Assembly: GCA_902524595.1 (NCBI GenBank)
Contig: CABZDS010000001.1
Span: 124,001 to 188,000 of the forward strand
Direction: 5' to 3'
From: an uncultured Pelagibacteraceae bacterium
Lineage (GTDB): Bacteria > Pseudomonadota > Alphaproteobacteria > Pelagibacterales > Pelagibacteraceae
DNA: 64,000 bases
Within the stretch, counting starts at the first letter, position 1; each line of letters begins with the position of its first letter. Shown here in pieces: positions 10,634-20,735 of the stretch. The translations under genes and the position numbers were made by a program. The notes under the pieces are model-generated. The model was not told the DNA's origin. It was given only the letters and a program-made list of their open reading frames with translations, and searched no databases.

Positions 10634-10737
10634 AAAATAGAAACGTAATAGCTAAAGATTTATTTTCAAAAAAATATAAGAATAAAATAGTTAAGCCAAA
10701 AAAAGGTAAAGGCAGCTTTAAAAGAAAAAAAAAATAA
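10630..10737 (+). CDS. arfA: ArfA-like alternative ribosome-rescue factor (35 aa, not in ORF track)
   Basis: MKNRNVIAKDLFSKKYKNKIVKPKKGKGSFKRKKK; matches the ArfA core (N..I..L..DPLF..RV..KKGKGSYxRK); start overlaps upstream stop (ATGA). Confidence 0.82.
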   Translation: MKNRNVIAKDLFSKKYKNKIVKPKKGKGSFKRKKK

Positions 10738-10738
10738 A

Positions 10739-11347
10739 TTATTTTAATATATCAATATTAAAACTAATAACTATTCTATCTTCATTTGACTCATTCATAC
10801 CTACAGAGTGAGGTAGGTAAGCTGGAAACAAAAGTAAATCTCCTTCATTTGGCTTTATGTGAGCAATATTTTGATTTAAATCAGTCTTTCTATTGCTTGT
10901 AGTTACTCTTTCTCTGGATATCAAATTTGGATTTGTAACTTTGAAAGATCCACAGTTTTCTGGAGCTTTCACATAGTATGCTGCACTCAAATAATTGTTT
11001 GGATGGGTATGTTCTAAGTTAAAATTATTTTTTTTATTAATTATTGCCCACATCTCTGTTAAGTTCACTTTACCTGGATCATATTTCCATCCATACTCTT
11101 TGAATGTATCAGCAACATACATCTGTATAGAAATAAAAAATTTAAAAGGCGCAGCTTCTTTCTCCTTTAGATTAAACGGTTTTGAGTGCCATCCCCCTTG
11201 ATTTGACCTAGCCACACCCTCAGGATCCAATTTATGAAGATTATATATATATTTTGATAATTCTTCGTTATGTTTTTTGTAATCATCTAACTGATAATGG
11301 AATACAGGTTGAGGAAAGAGTTTGAATATATTTTTTGATAATGTCAT
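10739..11347 (-). CDS. 2OG-Fe(II) oxygenase family protein (TIGR02466-like)
   Basis: NLEHTHPNNYLSAAYYVKAPENCG, GDLLLFPAYLPHSVGMNESNEDRIVISFNI. Confidence 0.8.
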   Translation of the reverse strand: MTLSKNIFKLFPQPVFHYQLDDYKKHNEELSKYIYNLHKLDPEGVARSNQGGWHSKPFNLKEKEAAPFKFFISIQMYVADTFKEYGWKYDPGKVNLTEMWAIINKKNNFNLEHTHPNNYLSAAYYVKAPENCGSFKVTNPNLISRERVTTSNRKTDLNQNIAHIKPNEGDLLLFPAYLPHSVGMNESNEDRIVISFNIDILK

Positions 11348-12277
11348 TTAGAGTCTTGCACCAATTTGTTGAATTACTTTTGATGATAATTCTTTTCCCT
11401 TATTAAGACATCCCATTAAGTCTAAATTATTAAGGTATCCATGCAAAAATCCTGCTGCAAATAAATCTCCAGCACCTGTGAGGTCTTTTATAAGTAAATT
11501 TTTTTCTATGCCATTTTCAAAAATTTCATTGTTAGATATTAACACGGCACCTTTTTCGCCGCGGGTAATTACTATAATTTTGTTTAAATTTTTAGCAAAG
11601 TTTATAACTTCATCAAAATTTTTTGTATCTATCAATGACATCATCTCCTGTTCATTTGCAAAAGTGATGTCTATTTTATTTTTTACTAAATCTAAAAAAT
11701 GTGGTTTATGTCTATCCACACAGAACTGATCTGAAAGAGACATAGCAACTTTATTTGCACTTTTAATTGCTTTTTCAAATGCTTTTTTAGGTTCTCCTTC
11801 ATCCCACAAATAGCCTTCTAAAAATATCATTTCTGATTGCTTAATAAAATCAACATTTACGTCCTTTTCATTAATTTTTCCGGCAGTACCCAGAAATGTA
11901 CACATTGTTCTTTCCGAATCTGGAGTTACTAAAATTAAACAAGTCCCTGTTGGCAATTCTTCTTTCTTTTTTGAATAAAAATATTTAACCTTTTCTGATT
12001 TCAATCCTTCTTCATATTTATTACCTAATTCGTCATCACTCACTTTTCCGATAAAACCCACGTTGTTCCCTAATTGCGATAATCCAACAATAGAATTTGC
12101 TACTGATCCACCAGAAATAGTTTTTTCAATTTTTAAATTTGATAACAGTGATTGAAATTCCTTATCATCAAAAATTAGCTTCATTGTACCTTTTGTTAGA
12201 TTATTTTGATTAATAAAGTTTTCATCAACCTTGCAAATTACGTCGACTATTGCATTTCCAATTCCTAAAATTTTCAT
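11348..12277 (-). CDS. PfkB-family carbohydrate/nucleoside kinase (adenosine kinase-like)
   Basis: GNAIVDVI, GGSVANSIVGLSQLG, DLTGAGDLFAAGFLHG. Confidence 0.9.
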   Translation of the reverse strand: MKILGIGNAIVDVICKVDENFINQNNLTKGTMKLIFDDKEFQSLLSNLKIEKTISGGSVANSIVGLSQLGNNVGFIGKVSDDELGNKYEEGLKSEKVKYFYSKKKEELPTGTCLILVTPDSERTMCTFLGTAGKINEKDVNVDFIKQSEMIFLEGYLWDEGEPKKAFEKAIKSANKVAMSLSDQFCVDRHKPHFLDLVKNKIDITFANEQEMMSLIDTKNFDEVINFAKNLNKIIVITRGEKGAVLISNNEIFENGIEKNLLIKDLTGAGDLFAAGFLHGYLNNLDLMGCLNKGKELSSKVIQQIGARL

Positions 12278-12278
12278 T

Positions 12279-12932
12279 TTATGCTTTTTTTGTTTTTATC
12301 GGTCTTTTTCTTTTAGGATAACAAGAAGTACAAATTTTACAAGAAATACCGTAACAATCTCTTGCTTTACAATATTCTCTTCCATAATAAATAATTTGAA
12401 GATGAAGTTTATTCCAATTTTTTTTTGGAAATAAACGCTTTAAATCTTTTTCTGTTTGAACAACATTTTTTCCATTAGTTAAACCCCATCGTTGGGCAAG
12501 TCTATGTATGTGAGTATCTATTGGAAATGCAGGGTAGCCAAAACCTTGAGACATAACTACACTTGCAGTTTTGTGTCCAACTCCAGGCAATTCCTCTAAT
12601 TCCTCAAAAGTCCTAGGAACTTTTCCATTATATTTTTCAACTAAAGTTTTTGAAAGATTATAAACACTTTTAGCTTTAACCCTAAAAATACCTATACTTC
12701 TTATCAATTTTTCTATTTTTCTTCTACCCAGTTTAACAAAATGCTCAGGTTTATTATATTTTGGGTAAATATTTCTTGTAACATTGTTAACATTTATATC
12801 TGTACATTGAGCCGAAAGTAGTACAGATATTAAAAGTGTAAATATATTTCTATGCTTTAATGGTATAGGTGTTGTTGGATAAGTTTTGTTTAATATTTTT
12901 AAAACTATTTTGGCTCTCTGTTCTTCATTCAT
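12279..12932 (-). CDS. nth: Endonuclease III
   Basis: LPGVGHKTASVV, FPIDTHIHRLAQRWGL, CKARDCYGISCKICTSC FeS cluster. Confidence 0.95.
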   Translation of the reverse strand: MNEEQRAKIVLKILNKTYPTTPIPLKHRNIFTLLISVLLSAQCTDINVNNVTRNIYPKYNKPEHFVKLGRRKIEKLIRSIGIFRVKAKSVYNLSKTLVEKYNGKVPRTFEELEELPGVGHKTASVVMSQGFGYPAFPIDTHIHRLAQRWGLTNGKNVVQTEKDLKRLFPKKNWNKLHLQIIYYGREYCKARDCYGISCKICTSCYPKRKRPIKTKKA

Positions 12933-13708
12933 TATTTAAAATTCAGAAGATTTCTCATTGAATAAAGACCTGGTTTTTTATTTATTAGCCATTTAGCAGC
13001 AATTATTGCTCCCTCTGAGTACAAAGCTCTATCGAAAGCTTCATGATTTAGTTTTATAATTTCTTTTCCGCTTGAAAAAGTCACTTCATGTTCACCAATA
13101 ATCTCGCCTTTTCTAATTGAATTGAAATTAATTTTTTTTCCAAAAGGAAACTTTTTTTTATTTAAGAATTTTTTCCCCATTATTTTATAAAAGTCTTTAT
13201 TTTTTCCAACAGCAATTCCATTTCCAAGCATTAAAGCAGTTCCAGAAGGATGGTCTTTCTTGTGTTTGTGATGTGCTTCAAAAACTTTACTTTTATAATT
13301 ATTACCGAGTGATGCTGCTGTGATCTCTGTAAGATACATGAGTAGATTAATTCCAAGGCTCATATTACCTGCTTTCAAAATTGGAATTTTATTAGAAAAC
13401 TTTTTTATTAATTTTTCCTCTTTTTTTGTAAAACCTGTAGTACCAATGACCACCTTTTTTTTTAGTTTTACAGCAATTTTTAATACTTCTAGCGTACATT
13501 TTGGTACAGTGAAATCTATTATAACGTTTGCTTTTCTTAGGGCTTTTTCAGTATTCAATTCAGGTTTAATTCCAACAATCTTTTTCTTAATTAACTTATT
13601 TTCTGTAATAGCAACTAATCTAGTAGATTTATCTTTTGTAGCAGATTTGATGAGCTGTTGGCCCATTCTTCCCTTAAATCCTGTTATAGCTATGTTAATT
13701 TTACCCAT
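12932..13708 (-). CDS. dapB: 4-hydroxy-tetrahydrodipicolinate reductase
   Basis: ITGFKGRMGQQLI, VVIGTTGF, EAHHKHKKDHPSGTAL. Confidence 0.96.
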   Translation of the reverse strand: MGKINIAITGFKGRMGQQLIKSATKDKSTRLVAITENKLIKKKIVGIKPELNTEKALRKANVIIDFTVPKCTLEVLKIAVKLKKKVVIGTTGFTKKEEKLIKKFSNKIPILKAGNMSLGINLLMYLTEITAASLGNNYKSKVFEAHHKHKKDHPSGTALMLGNGIAVGKNKDFYKIMGKKFLNKKKFPFGKKINFNSIRKGEIIGEHEVTFSSGKEIIKLNHEAFDRALYSEGAIIAAKWLINKKPGLYSMRNLLNFK

Positions 13709-13735
13709 TATTAGGGTTTAGATTAGCATTATTAG

Positions 13736-14860
13736 TTAGTTTTTCCAAAAACTTTTGGCCTTTTGAAAGAATTTTTTAATACTTGGGTTAGATTTTTCGT
13801 TTTCAATTTCTCTAAATTTTTCTAGTAATTCTTTTTGTTCTTTATTTAGAGATATTGGAACTTCAGTATTTACTTGTACATAAAGGTCTCCAAAATCATT
13901 ACCCCTCATGTAAGGCATACCCTTTCCTCTTAATCTAAATTGTTTTCCACTTTGAGTTCCTGCGGGAATTTTTATTTTAGCCTTACCACCGTCAATTGTT
14001 GGAATTTCAATTGAAGCACCCAAAGCAGCATCTGCTATAGAGACTGGATATTCAAAAAACAGATTTTCATCTGATCTTTTAAATAAGTCATGGGAATGCA
14101 CATTAATGAATAAGTATAAATCACCACTACCCCCACCTCTTGATCCTGCTTCACCTTTACCTGAGAGCCTTATTCTCGTTCCATCATCCACACCTTTTGG
14201 AATGGTAACTGATAATCTTTTCGAAGCTTGTTTTTTCCCTTGACCATTACAAGCTGAGCAAGGATGTGTAATTTCCTCTCCAGCACCAGCGCATTGAGGG
14301 CAAGTTTGCTGAACTGTAAAAAAACCTTGGCTTGATCTAACTTGTCCATGACCACCACACATAGAACATGCGCCTGCATGATGTCCAGGTTTTGATCCAT
14401 AGCCACTACAAGTATCACATTTTTCAGATGTAGAGAATTTTATATCTTGTTTTTTTCCAGAAAAAGCCTCCTCCAAAGAAATAGACAAATCATATCTTAA
14501 ATCTGAACCTCTGTTATTTGATCTTCTTGACCTACGACCTCCACCAAAGCCTTCTCCAAAAAAATCCTCAAAAATATCAGAAAAATGATTTGAAAAATCA
14601 AAATTTCCAAATCCTCCTCTACCACCACCTCCATTTTCAAATGCCGCATGACCAAAATTGTCATAGTTTTGTTTTCTCTCAGAATTAGAAAGGACGTGAT
14701 AAGCTTCTGATGCTTCCTTAAATTTTTCTTCAGCACTCTTATCATTCTTATTTTTGTCTGGATGATATTTTACTGCAAGTTTTCTATAAGCTGATTTTAT
14801 TTGATCTGCCGAAGCACTTTTGTTTACACCTAAAACTTCATAATAATCTCTTTTTGCCAT
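13736..14860 (-). CDS. dnaJ: Chaperone DnaJ
   Basis: [20 protein letters not shown], CxxCxGxG zinc repeats. Confidence 0.98.
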   Translation of the reverse strand: MAKRDYYEVLGVNKSASADQIKSAYRKLAVKYHPDKNKNDKSAEEKFKEASEAYHVLSNSERKQNYDNFGHAAFENGGGGRGGFGNFDFSNHFSDIFEDFFGEGFGGGRRSRRSNNRGSDLRYDLSISLEEAFSGKKQDIKFSTSEKCDTCSGYGSKPGHHAGACSMCGGHGQVRSSQGFFTVQQTCPQCAGAGEEITHPCSACNGQGKKQASKRLSVTIPKGVDDGTRIRLSGKGEAGSRGGGSGDLYLFINVHSHDLFKRSDENLFFEYPVSIADAALGASIEIPTIDGGKAKIKIPAGTQSGKQFRLRGKGMPYMRGNDFGDLYVQVNTEVPISLNKEQKELLEKFREIENEKSNPSIKKFFQKAKSFWKN

Positions 14861-14888
14861 AACATGTTATAGACAAACAGTTGTTATA

Positions 14889-16811
14889 TTAGGCGCTTTT
14901 TTCTTTATTCTCGTCTTTTACTTCTTCAAAATCTGCATCAACAACGTTATCGTCTTTCTTATCTTCTTTCTTCGCTTCTTTTGGAGCATCTTCAGGTTTT
15001 GCACTTTGTTGTGATTTGTAGATTGCTTCACCTAATTTCATAGATGCCTGAACTAAATCTTGTGTTTTCTTTTTAATTTCCTCAATATCAGTTCCCTTCA
15101 GAGCATTTCTTAGATTTGCTGATGCATCTTCAATTGCTTTTTTATCTGCATCAGAAACTTTACTTCCATGCTCTTTCAAGTTCTTTTCAGTTGAATGAAT
15201 TAATGTATCCGCTTGATTTCTTGCATCAACAGCTTCTCTTTTCTTTTTATCTTCTTCTTTGTTAGACTCCGCATCTTTTACCATCTGGTTAATTTCTTCA
15301 TCGCTTAATCCACCAGATGCTTGAATTTGAATTTTTTGCTCTTTACCAGTTCCTTTGTCTTTGGCTGATACATTAACTATACCGTTAGCGTCTATATCAA
15401 AAGCTACTTCAATTTGTGGAACACCTCTTGGAGCTGGAGCAATTCCGACTAGCTCAAAATTTCCTAATACTTTGTTATCTGAAGCCATTTCCCTCTCGCC
15501 CTGGAGAACTCTGATTGATACAGCGGGTTGATTGTCCTCAGCGGTTGAAAATACTTGGCTCTTTTTTGTTGGAATTGTTGTATTTTTATCAATAAGTTTT
15601 GTTGATACACCACCTAAAGTTTCTATCCCTAGAGATAAAGGCGTTACGTCTAAAAGCAGCACATCTTTAACATCCCCTTGTAATACTCCAGCTTGGATAG
15701 CTGCACCCATTGCTACAACTTCGTCAGGATTTACAGATTTGTTAGGATCTTTCCCAAAGAAATTTTTAACTTCCTCTATAACTTTTGGCATTCTAGTCAT
15801 ACCACCAACTAGTACTATTTCATCTACTTCACTTGGTGATAAGCCTGCATCTTTTAATGCTGTTTTACATGGCGGTATCGTTCTAGAAATTAAATCTTCA
15901 ACTAAAGCTTCTAATTTGGCTCTAGTCATTTTCAGGTTAATATGTTTTGGTCCAGTTTTGTCAGCAGTAATAAATGGCAAATTTATTTCTGTTTGGGTAG
16001 CTGATGAAAGTTCAATTTTTGCTTTTTCAGCTGCTTCTTTTAATCTTTGCAAAGCTAATTTATCTGATTTTAGATCAATACCGTTTTCTTTTTTAAATTC
16101 TGTAAGTAAGTAATCAACTATTGCATTATCAAAATCTTCTCCACCTAAAAATGTATCACCATTGGTTGATTTAACCTCAAATACACCATCACCTAATTCA
16201 AGAATAGAAACATCAAACGTTCCTCCACCTAAGTCATAGACTGCTATTTTCTTATTTGCTTTTTTATCTAAACCATAAGCTAGAGATGCTGCTGTTGGCT
16301 CATTTATAATTCTTAAAACTTCAAGGCCAGCTATTTTACCTGCATCTTTAGTAGCTTGTCTCTGAGCATCATTAAAATATGCTGGAACGGTAATAACTGC
16401 TTGTTTCACCTCAGAGCCTAAATATTTTTCTGCTGTCTCCTTCATCTTTTGAAGTGTGAAAGCTGAAATTTGTGATGGTGAATATTTTTGGCCCTTTGCT
16501 TCAATCCATGCGTCGCCTTTATCAGAATTAACTATTTTAAAAGGAGCAGTCTCTACATCTTTTTTAACTGTCGGATCATCAAAATTTCTTCCAATTAATC
16601 TTTTAACTGCAAATATTGTATTTTCAGGATTTGTAACAGCTTGTCTTTTCGCAGGCTGGCCTATTAATTTTTCTCCTTCATCAGTAAATGCAACAACCGA
16701 AGGTGTCGTTCTCGCTCCTTCAGCATTCTCCAAGACTTTTGCTTGCGTTCCTTCCATAACAGCAACACAAGAATTTGTTGTTCCCAAATCTATTCCTATA
16801 ACTTTACTCAT
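14889..16811 (-). CDS. dnaK: Chaperone DnaK
   Basis: [29 protein letters not shown], full length. Confidence 0.99.
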   Translation of the reverse strand: MSKVIGIDLGTTNSCVAVMEGTQAKVLENAEGARTTPSVVAFTDEGEKLIGQPAKRQAVTNPENTIFAVKRLIGRNFDDPTVKKDVETAPFKIVNSDKGDAWIEAKGQKYSPSQISAFTLQKMKETAEKYLGSEVKQAVITVPAYFNDAQRQATKDAGKIAGLEVLRIINEPTAASLAYGLDKKANKKIAVYDLGGGTFDVSILELGDGVFEVKSTNGDTFLGGEDFDNAIVDYLLTEFKKENGIDLKSDKLALQRLKEAAEKAKIELSSATQTEINLPFITADKTGPKHINLKMTRAKLEALVEDLISRTIPPCKTALKDAGLSPSEVDEIVLVGGMTRMPKVIEEVKNFFGKDPNKSVNPDEVVAMGAAIQAGVLQGDVKDVLLLDVTPLSLGIETLGGVSTKLIDKNTTIPTKKSQVFSTAEDNQPAVSIRVLQGEREMASDNKVLGNFELVGIAPAPRGVPQIEVAFDIDANGIVNVSAKDKGTGKEQKIQIQASGGLSDEEINQMVKDAESNKEEDKKKREAVDARNQADTLIHSTEKNLKEHGSKVSDADKKAIEDASANLRNALKGTDIEEIKKKTQDLVQASMKLGEAIYKSQQSAKPEDAPKEAKKEDKKDDNVVDADFEEVKDENKEKSA

Positions 16812-16872
16812 AATTAATCCTATTTGATGCTCATATAAGTGTTAATTTTACAACTACAACCATAATAAATAA

Positions 16873-17511
16873 CTAATTTTTTACTTCTTTTTCCTCATTT
16901 TCTTGGTTTTTTTGGTTATTCTGTTTATCTTCAACTTTTTTTTTAGATACAGCTACTAACGAAGGTCTTAGTAACCTATCCTTCATCATAAAACCTTTTT
17001 GAATTTCTTGAACTATTGTGCCTTGATCTTTGGTATCATCTTCGACTTCCATCATAGCCTGATGTAAATTTGGATCCAATTTTTCGTTAATTGCTTTAAT
17101 CGGTTCAATATTATTTTTTTTGAAAATTGAAATCATATCTTTATTAATAATATCAATGTGCTCTATTAATTTTTTTAGTGTGTCTTTATCTTTAATAGTT
17201 TCATCACTTTCGAGTGTTTGTTTTGATCTCTCTAAATTATCTAGAAGATTAAGTGTTTCTCTTGCAAATGAAAATCCACCATATTCAAAAGCTTCATCTT
17301 TCTCTTTTTCAAATCTTCTTCTTTGATTTTCCATTTCAGCAAATGTTCTAGCAACTTTATCTTTAAGGTTTGTAATTTCATCTTCAGGCGAAAGCTGTTC
17401 AACTTCTTCTTTTTTTTCAGTCTCTTCTGGGACCTGCTTATCTGTGCTTAGCTCTAAATTTTCATCTTTTAAATTTTGATTTTTCTTATTTTGTGATACT
17501 TCTTTTTCCAT
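16873..17511 (-). CDS. grpE: Nucleotide exchange factor GrpE
   Basis: AEMENQRRRFEKEKDEAFEYG, DRLLRPSLVAVSK; upstream of dnaK. Confidence 0.94.
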   Translation of the reverse strand: MEKEVSQNKKNQNLKDENLELSTDKQVPEETEKKEEVEQLSPEDEITNLKDKVARTFAEMENQRRRFEKEKDEAFEYGGFSFARETLNLLDNLERSKQTLESDETIKDKDTLKKLIEHIDIINKDMISIFKKNNIEPIKAINEKLDPNLHQAMMEVEDDTKDQGTIVQEIQKGFMMKDRLLRPSLVAVSKKKVEDKQNNQKNQENEEKEVKN

Positions 17512-17547
17512 TACATTCTATATGGTATGAAATTCATGAAATTCTAG

Positions 17548-18150
17548 ATGTTAAAAAAAAAAATTAAAGAAATTGTAGTAGGGTCAAATAATGATGGAAA
17601 AATAAAAGAAATTAAAGATTTGCTGCCAAAATACTACACTATTACCTCTCCAAAAGACTATGGCCTTAAAAGCCCAAAAGAAAATGGAAATACGTTTCTA
17701 AAAAATTCTTTAATAAAAGCCAAGTATTTTTCAAAAAAAACAAAAAAAATTTGTATTGCAGATGACTCAGGACTTGAAATTGACTTACTAAATAATCAAC
17801 CAGGTATTTATTCGGCAAGATGGGGTGGAGAAAAGGGTGATTTTAGTTTGGCAATATCCAAAGTATATCAAAAGTTATCGGAGGTCGATAAAAACTGGAA
17901 GTTAAAAAAAATTAAAGCAAGATTTATTTGTGCATTAACTATTTATGGGTTAAAAAAAAATCCGATTCAATCATTAGGAATTATTAATGGTAAAATTTCA
18001 AAAAAGAAAATTGGAAATAAAGGTTTCGGATATGATCCAATTTTTATTCCTGAAAATAAAAGATTAACATTTGGTCAAATGAGTCAAAAGTTAAAATTTA
18101 AAAATGATCACCGAGCACGAGCTTTCAAACAAATTAAAAAATTTCTTTAA
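17548..18150 (+). CDS. rdgB: dITP/XTP pyrophosphatase RdgB
   Basis: VVGSNNDGKIKEI, ADDSGLEIDLLNNQPGIYSARW, GFGYDPIFIPE. Confidence 0.95.
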   Translation: MLKKKIKEIVVGSNNDGKIKEIKDLLPKYYTITSPKDYGLKSPKENGNTFLKNSLIKAKYFSKKTKKICIADDSGLEIDLLNNQPGIYSARWGGEKGDFSLAISKVYQKLSEVDKNWKLKKIKARFICALTIYGLKKNPIQSLGIINGKISKKKIGNKGFGYDPIFIPENKRLTFGQMSQKLKFKNDHRARAFKQIKKFL

Positions 18151-19291
18151 AATATTTGTCTTGTATTTCATAAAAGTTTAATTGATGGGTAATTGTTTTC
18201 TTATTTATTTCAAAAATACCTATTTTACCTTTAAATTTATTTTTCTTAATAAATAAATTTTCATTAATTTTAAAATCATTATTTATTAACAAGTAATATA
18301 CCAACCCTATAAGATCATAGCTTAAAAATGAAATTTGATTTGGTATATTATTGAAATTTTGTATGTATTCTTTTTGATACATTTCAAAATTATCTTTGTT
18401 TATTGATGGGAAATATATTGGATGCAATGAAGTTTCCTTTAAAAGACTTTCATCAAACCATTGATTCAATGTAATGTATTTTACTCTTTTGGAGGACACA
18501 TCTGTATATAATAAAGATGTGGCAACACTTTTTAGACTTTCACTAAAATCAGCAATTATTACTGAATCAAAATTAATGAAACCCAAAGTATCTTTTTTCT
18601 TCAATTCATCAATTTTTTTTTTTTTATTGAAAGAATTTGAATTTTCTACCCTTTTAATTTCGTTTTTTAAATTTTGTTTTCTTTGTTGATATCTTGTTAA
18701 ATCTTCTATTTGTTTTGTTAGTAATGTTGGGTCTTTGCTGTAGACAAATTCTTCTTTTAACAACAAGTTTGATTTTTTAATAGCCTCTTCTATTTCGCTT
18801 TTATACTCTGTTTCGGGAACCAAAAATATTGTATTTTTTAAATTATTTTCACTTAAATATTTTTTAATTGTATTTATTTGTGATATTGCATTTACTCCCG
18901 CAGAAATTACATTTTTTGGATTATTTCTAATTTTGTTTGTAAAAGATAAGAATGTGACTTCATTTAATTCGTCTAAATATTTATTACTCTCATTGAATAC
19001 TGGTCCAATAATTATTTTTATTCCATTACTGTAAAGCTCATTTGATACTTTTAATGCATCTATTGGATTTGCTTTAGTATCTTTGGGTACAACTGTTATT
19101 CTGTTATCATTAATCTTATTTAATGCCATTCTTGTAGATTTAAGAATTGAATTACCAATATATGAATATTCGCCTGATAAAGGTACAATTAAACCTATTT
19201 TAATTTTCTCATCTGAAATTGCTTTAAGATGTGAGAAAACGATTATAAGAAAAACTTTTAAAATTATGGTATATAATTTCTTTATCGTCAT
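18134..19291 (-). CDS. Periplasmic-binding-fold penicillin-binding protein activator (LpoA-like)
   Basis: IKIGLIVPLSGEYSYIGNSILKSTRMALN, Peripla_BP_6-like; adjacent to rsmI. Confidence 0.75.
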   Translation of the reverse strand: MTIKKLYTIILKVFLIIVFSHLKAISDEKIKIGLIVPLSGEYSYIGNSILKSTRMALNKINDNRITVVPKDTKANPIDALKVSNELYSNGIKIIIGPVFNESNKYLDELNEVTFLSFTNKIRNNPKNVISAGVNAISQINTIKKYLSENNLKNTIFLVPETEYKSEIEEAIKKSNLLLKEEFVYSKDPTLLTKQIEDLTRYQQRKQNLKNEIKRVENSNSFNKKKKIDELKKKDTLGFINFDSVIIADFSESLKSVATSLLYTDVSSKRVKYITLNQWFDESLLKETSLHPIYFPSINKDNFEMYQKEYIQNFNNIPNQISFLSYDLIGLVYYLLINNDFKINENLFIKKNKFKGKIGIFEINKKTITHQLNFYEIQDKYFKEIF

Positions 19292-19294
19292 TAA

Positions 19295-20152
19295 ATGTAT
19301 AATTTTGAAATAAATGATAGTTTAAAACCTGGGCTATATTGTGTTTCTACTCCGATTGGAAATTTAGGTGATATTACTTTTAGGGCTATATACATACTTA
19401 ATAAATCAGACTTGATCTTGTCAGAAGACACAAGAGTTTCAAGTAAACTATTATCTAGGTTCAATATAAATACAAAACTATCATCTAATCATAAATTTAA
19501 TGAAAAAAAAAACATCAAATACGTATTAAATTTACTAAAAGAAAATAAAATAGTTTCCATCATTTCGGATGCAGGTACTCCAACAATTTCAGATCCTGGT
19601 GGAATCTTGATAAATGAATGTATTAAAAATAAAATTGATATATTTCCTGTTCCAGGATCTTCCGCTGTTTCTGCAGCTGTATCTATAAGCGGCTTTTCAA
19701 ACAATTTCTTATTTTGTGGTTTCTTGCCAGATAAAAAGTTACAAATCGATCAACTTTTTCAGAAGATTTCTAATTTAAATTGCTCAATTGTCTTTTTTAT
19801 TTCACCCAAAAAAATAAAAAAAATTACAGCACAAATTCAAAAATATTTTGGTGATAGAGATATTCTAATTACTAGAGAAATGACAAAGTTACACGAAGAA
19901 TATATTAGAGATAAGATTAGAAACCTTAATAACATTAATATAACAGAAAAAGGTGAGATTACTGTAGTTATATCAGAAAATTTAAATTTAGAAAATAGGT
20001 TACAAGTAATTGAAGAATCAGTTAAAAAAAAAATTATCAAACTTTTAAAAAAAATGTCAATTAAAGATATTACATCGAAAATTAGTAAGGAAAATAATAT
20101 ATCAAAAAAAATTGTTTACGATTATTGCTTAAAGAAAAAAAATGAAATTTAG
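19295..20152 (+). CDS. rsmI: 16S rRNA (cytidine1402-2'-O)-methyltransferase
   Basis: LYCVSTPIGNLGDITFRAIYIL, SEDTRVSSKLL, SDAGTPTISDPG. Confidence 0.96.
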   Translation: MYNFEINDSLKPGLYCVSTPIGNLGDITFRAIYILNKSDLILSEDTRVSSKLLSRFNINTKLSSNHKFNEKKNIKYVLNLLKENKIVSIISDAGTPTISDPGGILINECIKNKIDIFPVPGSSAVSAAVSISGFSNNFLFCGFLPDKKLQIDQLFQKISNLNCSIVFFISPKKIKKITAQIQKYFGDRDILITREMTKLHEEYIRDKIRNLNNINITEKGEITVVISENLNLENRLQVIEESVKKKIIKLLKKMSIKDITSKISKENNISKKIVYDYCLKKKNEI

Positions 20153-20735
20153 AAATTTAATTTTAATTATAACTTTTATTTTAATCTCAGGATGTGTTGG
20201 TTATTCATCAACTGGAGTTTTGGGAACAGGGGTTTCGATTGCAATAGATCCAAGAACAATAGGAACACAAATAGACGATTCTTTAATGCAAAAAAACCTA
20301 AGAGCAAAACTTATATTAATGGACAAAAATTATTTACTAAATGTAAAGTCCAAAGTTTTAGACGGTCGAATATTTATAACTGGTAAAGTAAATACTATTG
20401 AAGAAAAATTAAAAATTACAAAACTAGGCTGGGAAATAAAAGGTGCCAGATCAGTAAAAAATGATTTAAAAATTAAGGAAGAGTTTAATTTTAAACAAAC
20501 CGCAAAAGATGTACTAATAACTTCTCAATTAAGAACCGCTTTAATAACCAACAAAAAAATTAAGTCTGCTAATTATGATATCGATACATATAAGAAAATA
20601 ATTTATGTTTACGGAATTTCGCAAAATGAAGAAGAAAGAGCTGAAGTTATTAACGAGGCTAAAAAAGTTCTTGATGTAGATGATGTAGTTACAAGCATTT
20701 TTTTAGTTGAAGACTTGAGAGTTGTAAAAAACTAA
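20142..20735 (+). CDS. BON-domain lipoprotein
   Basis: Lipobox ISGCVGYSS; two BON-like repeats (VLDGRIFITGKV..., IIYVYGISQNEEE). Confidence 0.85.
   Translation: MKFRNLILIITFILISGCVGYSSTGVLGTGVSIAIDPRTIGTQIDDSLMQKNLRAKLILMDKNYLLNVKSKVLDGRIFITGKVNTIEEKLKITKLGWEIKGARSVKNDLKIKEEFNFKQTAKDVLITSQLRTALITNKKIKSANYDIDTYKKIIYVYGISQNEEERAEVINEAKKVLDVDDVVTSIFLVEDLRVVKN

Noticed and set aside
11708-11718. CTATCCACAC resembling a DnaA box
   Set aside because: Single imperfect match inside the PfkB-family kinase gene; no cluster.
14170-14745. Two 82-aa minus-strand ORFs inside dnaJ
   Set aside because: Alternative frame of dnaJ; low-complexity translations without motifs.
15532-16113. 193-aa plus-strand ORF antisense to dnaK (also 16456-16827)
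   Set aside because: Antisense shadow of dnaK codons; no independent homology or ribosome-binding context.
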